Shown here piece by piece: positions 61,988 through 64,000 of a stretch of 64,000 bases of DNA. The notes under the pieces were generated by a model, which saw nothing but the letters and a program-made list of their open reading frames with translations, was not told where the DNA came from and ran no database searches. The DNA comes from Deltaproteobacteria bacterium HGW-Deltaproteobacteria-2. Its GTDB lineage: Bacteria > Desulfobacterota > Syntrophia > Syntrophales > Smithellaceae. How positions within the stretch are numbered: the stretch's first letter is position 1; every line of letters begins with the position of its first letter. The stretch is taken from positions 207,595 to 271,594 of the forward strand of contig PHBC01000006.1 in assembly GCA_002840505.1 (NCBI GenBank), given 5' to 3'. A program made the position numbers and the translations under genes.

Positions 61988-62718
61988 ACAGCCGTCTGTG
62001 CGCAGTCATCGTCTCCCGCGGTCTCGATGAAATGCTGCGTTTCTGCCTGAAAAGTTTTTTTGAAAGTGCGGCCCAGCTGTCCGATCCGGTTCAGGTCATT
62101 GTGGCAGATAATGCCTCGGCAAGGCCTTATACCACCTCTTCGTTCTCTGACCGCCGGGTGCGGCTACTGCGGTTTGATGTTCAAACCGGTTTTGCGGCAG
62201 CCTGCAACAGGGCCGCGCAGGAGTGCGCGGCGGAACAATTGCTTTTTCTCAACAACGACGTGCTTCTCGACCGGTCGTCGCTTTCCCTGATGCTGCAGCA
62301 TGGTTGCACGAACGGCATTGGAGTGACCGGATCGTGGCTGTATTTTCCGGACGGGCGGGTGCAGCACCGCGGCGTTGTATTTGGCCCGGATGATATAGGC
62401 CCGTACCATCTGGATCGCGGACGGTTCCTCGAGCCGCGTTGTGCCATAGAGGAGTTTCAAGCTGTGACCGGAGCGTGCCTGATGGTCAGACGGGAGCTGT
62501 TCAGGCAGATTGGAGGCTTCGATGAATCGTACTCGTTCGGTCTTGAGGACATCGACTTTTGTTTGCGGGTTAGACAGTATGGACAACGGGTGGTATGCGT
62601 CAGCACCGGGCGCCCGTTGCATTTTGAATCCTTAACGCCCGGACGGGTTGAACTGGATGTTTCATCCCGCCAACTGTTTCTTAAACGCTGGCGCGGAAAA
62701 TACACTATAGACGGGTGA
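61984..62718 (+). CDS. Glycosyltransferase family 2
   Basis: A 244-residue GT2 enzyme: LCAVIVSRGLDEMLRFCLKS, VIVADNASARPY, LLFLNNDVLLDRSSLSLM (the metal-site motif NND in place of DxD), and IGGFDESYSFGLEDIDFCLR (about 173-192). ATG 61984 has GGAGGAGGGG before it and overlaps the upstream stop. Probable addition of one sugar residue to a surface glycan. Confidence 0.9.
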   Translation: MNSRLCAVIVSRGLDEMLRFCLKSFFESAAQLSDPVQVIVADNASARPYTTSSFSDRRVRLLRFDVQTGFAAACNRAAQECAAEQLLFLNNDVLLDRSSLSLMLQHGCTNGIGVTGSWLYFPDGRVQHRGVVFGPDDIGPYHLDRGRFLEPRCAIEEFQAVTGACLMVRRELFRQIGGFDESYSFGLEDIDFCLRVRQYGQRVVCVSTGRPLHFESLTPGRVELDVSSRQLFLKRWRGKYTIDG

Positions 62719-62722
62719 TAAA

Positions 62723-63688
62723 ATGCTAAAGATCACAGTAATTATTCATACGAGGGATTCTGAGGCTACTTTGCCCCGGCTGCTGGAGTCAGTCAACTGG
62801 GCGGAGGAACGCATTGTTGTGGACATGGAAAGCCGCGACCGCACCTGCGAGATTACGCGGCAGAATGGAGCCACACTGTTCTCCACGCCGGCTGTACCGC
62901 GGATCGATGGCATCCGGAACGACTTTCTGGAACGCGGCAAACATGAGTGGGTATTTGTGCTCGATTCCGATGAATATCTGGCAGCGGACGCGGAGCAGGT
63001 TGTGCGCGACCTGCTGGAGCAACATGGGCAAAGCTGTGATGCGTTTTTTATTCCACGCCACAACATGATTGCCGGACAGATCATGCGCGGTCGTGGCTGG
63101 TACCCGGATCATCAAATCCGTCTTTTTCGAAAAGGATGCGTGCACTGGGGCGATACCACACATAAACTGCCGGAGGTGCTGACGGGGCAGAAACGGCTGC
63201 ATACACTGGAGCCGCCGGGCTGTCTGCACATTCATCACGAAAACTACATCAGTGTTGAGCAGTTTATCGAGCGCCAAGTTAAGTATGCCCTCAATGACCA
63301 TTATCCGGAAGAGGGGTTTTCATTTGAGCGCTATGTGGCGGAGGCTTATGAAGAGTTCAACTTCCGCCTGGATGAGAAGAACGACGGAGAACTCTCTTTT
63401 GCTCTGGCGACGGTCATGGCCTGGGACCGGGTGATTCGCGGACTGATACACTGGGAACGGCTGGGCAGGAAGGATTCGCTGTGCCGGGCATACTCGCTGC
63501 CGGTGACCACGGTAAGTAAATATCCCTATTACCTGTTTCCCAGCGAACTTGAGGAACTGCGCAACCAGGTGCGGTTGCTTGAGTTGGTGCCTGGAGTAAA
63601 GAAGGGTCTGCTTCTGGTAAATTCGTTCGCACGTAGATTCCCGAGAGCGAAGAACCTGCTTAAACGGATACTGCAGCGTCTCCCGTGA
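62723..63688 (+). CDS. Glycosyltransferase family 2, LPS core type (WaaE/KdtX-like)
   Basis: A 321-residue GT2 enzyme: ITVIIHTRDSEATLPRLLES, ERIVVDMESRDRTCEITRQN, WVFVLDSDEYLAADAEQVV (about 74-92) and the HIHHENYISVEQFIERQ block typical of WaaE/KdtX-like beta-1,4-glucosyltransferases of LPS core. Last gene of the tight plus-strand operon from 59440. The basic C-terminal helix (about 295-321) may bind the membrane. Confidence 0.9.
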   Translation: MLKITVIIHTRDSEATLPRLLESVNWAEERIVVDMESRDRTCEITRQNGATLFSTPAVPRIDGIRNDFLERGKHEWVFVLDSDEYLAADAEQVVRDLLEQHGQSCDAFFIPRHNMIAGQIMRGRGWYPDHQIRLFRKGCVHWGDTTHKLPEVLTGQKRLHTLEPPGCLHIHHENYISVEQFIERQVKYALNDHYPEEGFSFERYVAEAYEEFNFRLDEKNDGELSFALATVMAWDRVIRGLIHWERLGRKDSLCRAYSLPVTTVSKYPYYLFPSELEELRNQVRLLELVPGVKKGLLLVNSFARRFPRAKNLLKRILQRLP

Positions 63689-63743
63689 AATCCTGACGAC
63701 CGATCCAGTGATGGGCGTATGCCGGATGGCAATTGTTCTTTTA

Positions 63744-64000
63744 TCAGCAGTAAAGGCTTCGGTGTTCCGGATTCATTCTCTCGAATTCATCTCTTGCCTC
63801 ATCAGGCGTCAACACTACCTTTTCCCCATTAGCCCTTTGAATCACACATCCCGAGGAGGTAAGCAACCGGTAATTTTCGGCGGTTTCCTTCCGGTCTCCC
63901 CAGCAGATATAACAGCAGTTACCGCAGGTTAATCTGATATTCATTCCACCCAGAGGACCGGCGGCATAGCCGCCTGGAGTAGGAAGTTGCGGCCATCGGG
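63744..64000 (-). CDS. Partial Cys-containing small protein at the window edge
   Basis: On the minus strand the frame from the window edge to TAG-side stop at 63744 is open: upstream part PTPGGYAAGPLGG, then MNIRLTCGNCCYICWGDRKE, and GEKVVLTPDEARDEFERMNP. Cysteines in C-x2-CC-x2-C suggest a metal site. Because GGYAAGPLGG continues in frame, the true start is probably outside the window and ATG 63944 is internal. Family unknown. Confidence 0.55.
   Translation of the reverse strand, partial: RWPQLPTPGGYAAGPLGGMNIRLTCGNCCYICWGDRKETAENYRLLTSSGCVIQRANGEKVVLTPDEARDEFERMNPEHRSLYC

Noticed and set aside
1..64000. CRISPR array or prophage
   Set aside because: No regularly spaced direct repeats and no phage structural or integrase genes were seen; the repeats present are scattered palindromes.

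Overview
The window looks like chromosome of a strictly anaerobic, Gram-negative deltaproteobacterium (Desulfobacterota), most like Syntrophus/Smithella-type syntrophs. This is inference from gene content: 2-hydroxyacyl-CoA dehydratase subunits with an acyl-CoA dehydrogenase, a split NDP-forming acyl-CoA synthetase, a TAXI solute-binding protein, an FNR-type regulator, a heptose/LPS gene, and many dispersed palindromic repeats between genes. No rRNA, tRNA, CRISPR array or phage was seen.

Layout. 1-6.3 kb (minus): dnaJ (cut by the window edge), a small TPR-like gene, purC, an MBL hydrolase, rsmB, an acyltransferase and fmt. 6.5-7.6 kb: an MFS transporter with no normal start codon. 7.8-9.5 kb: an integron-type gene cassette array without integrase (three cassettes: a secreted protein, an unknown protein, vapBC), then a radical SAM gene. 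10.4-15.9 kb: acyl-CoA metabolism (crotonase, TetR regulator; a minus-strand run of acyl-CoA dehydrogenase and two 2-hydroxyacyl-CoA dehydratase subunits) with paired palindromes at its promoter. 16.2-19.3 kb: uncharacterised small and membrane proteins and a cupin. 19.77-20.57 kb: a lone GNAT cassette with its own attC. 20.6-29.5 kb: housekeeping (priA, dksA-like, hldE C-domain, comF, rsfS, metK), a START-domain protein, a thioesterase, NifX-like and DUF134 proteins and two broken genes. 30.2-37.8 kb: an FAD oxidoreductase, a Crp/Fnr regulator, an RND efflux pair and thioredoxin, with a duplicated promoter carrying perfect FNR boxes.

Directly after trxA lies the most interesting item: a 53-codon gene (37631-37792) with an in-frame TGA followed by a perfect 7-bp stem and a GGTCAA loop. 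It reads as a small membrane-anchored selenoprotein candidate with a U-x4-C pair.

37.9-51 kb: a methyltransferase, a TIM-barrel protein, two Dpp/Opp-type permeases, tatD, the preQ0 genes queC-queE-queD, an M14 carboxypeptidase lipoprotein, a thioesterase, NDP-forming acyl-CoA synthetase subunits, a STAS-like protein and a TAXI protein. 51.1-63.7 kb: a surface polysaccharide/glycosylation cluster of mixed base composition (SDR, a two-domain glycosyltransferase, a B12-binding radical SAM protein, a membrane protein, six further glycosyltransferases or similar) with gene remnants between the blocks. The window ends in a partial minus-strand gene.

The intergenic DNA holds at least three families of dispersed palindromic repeats. 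Assignments rest on reading motifs and translations; no searches were run.
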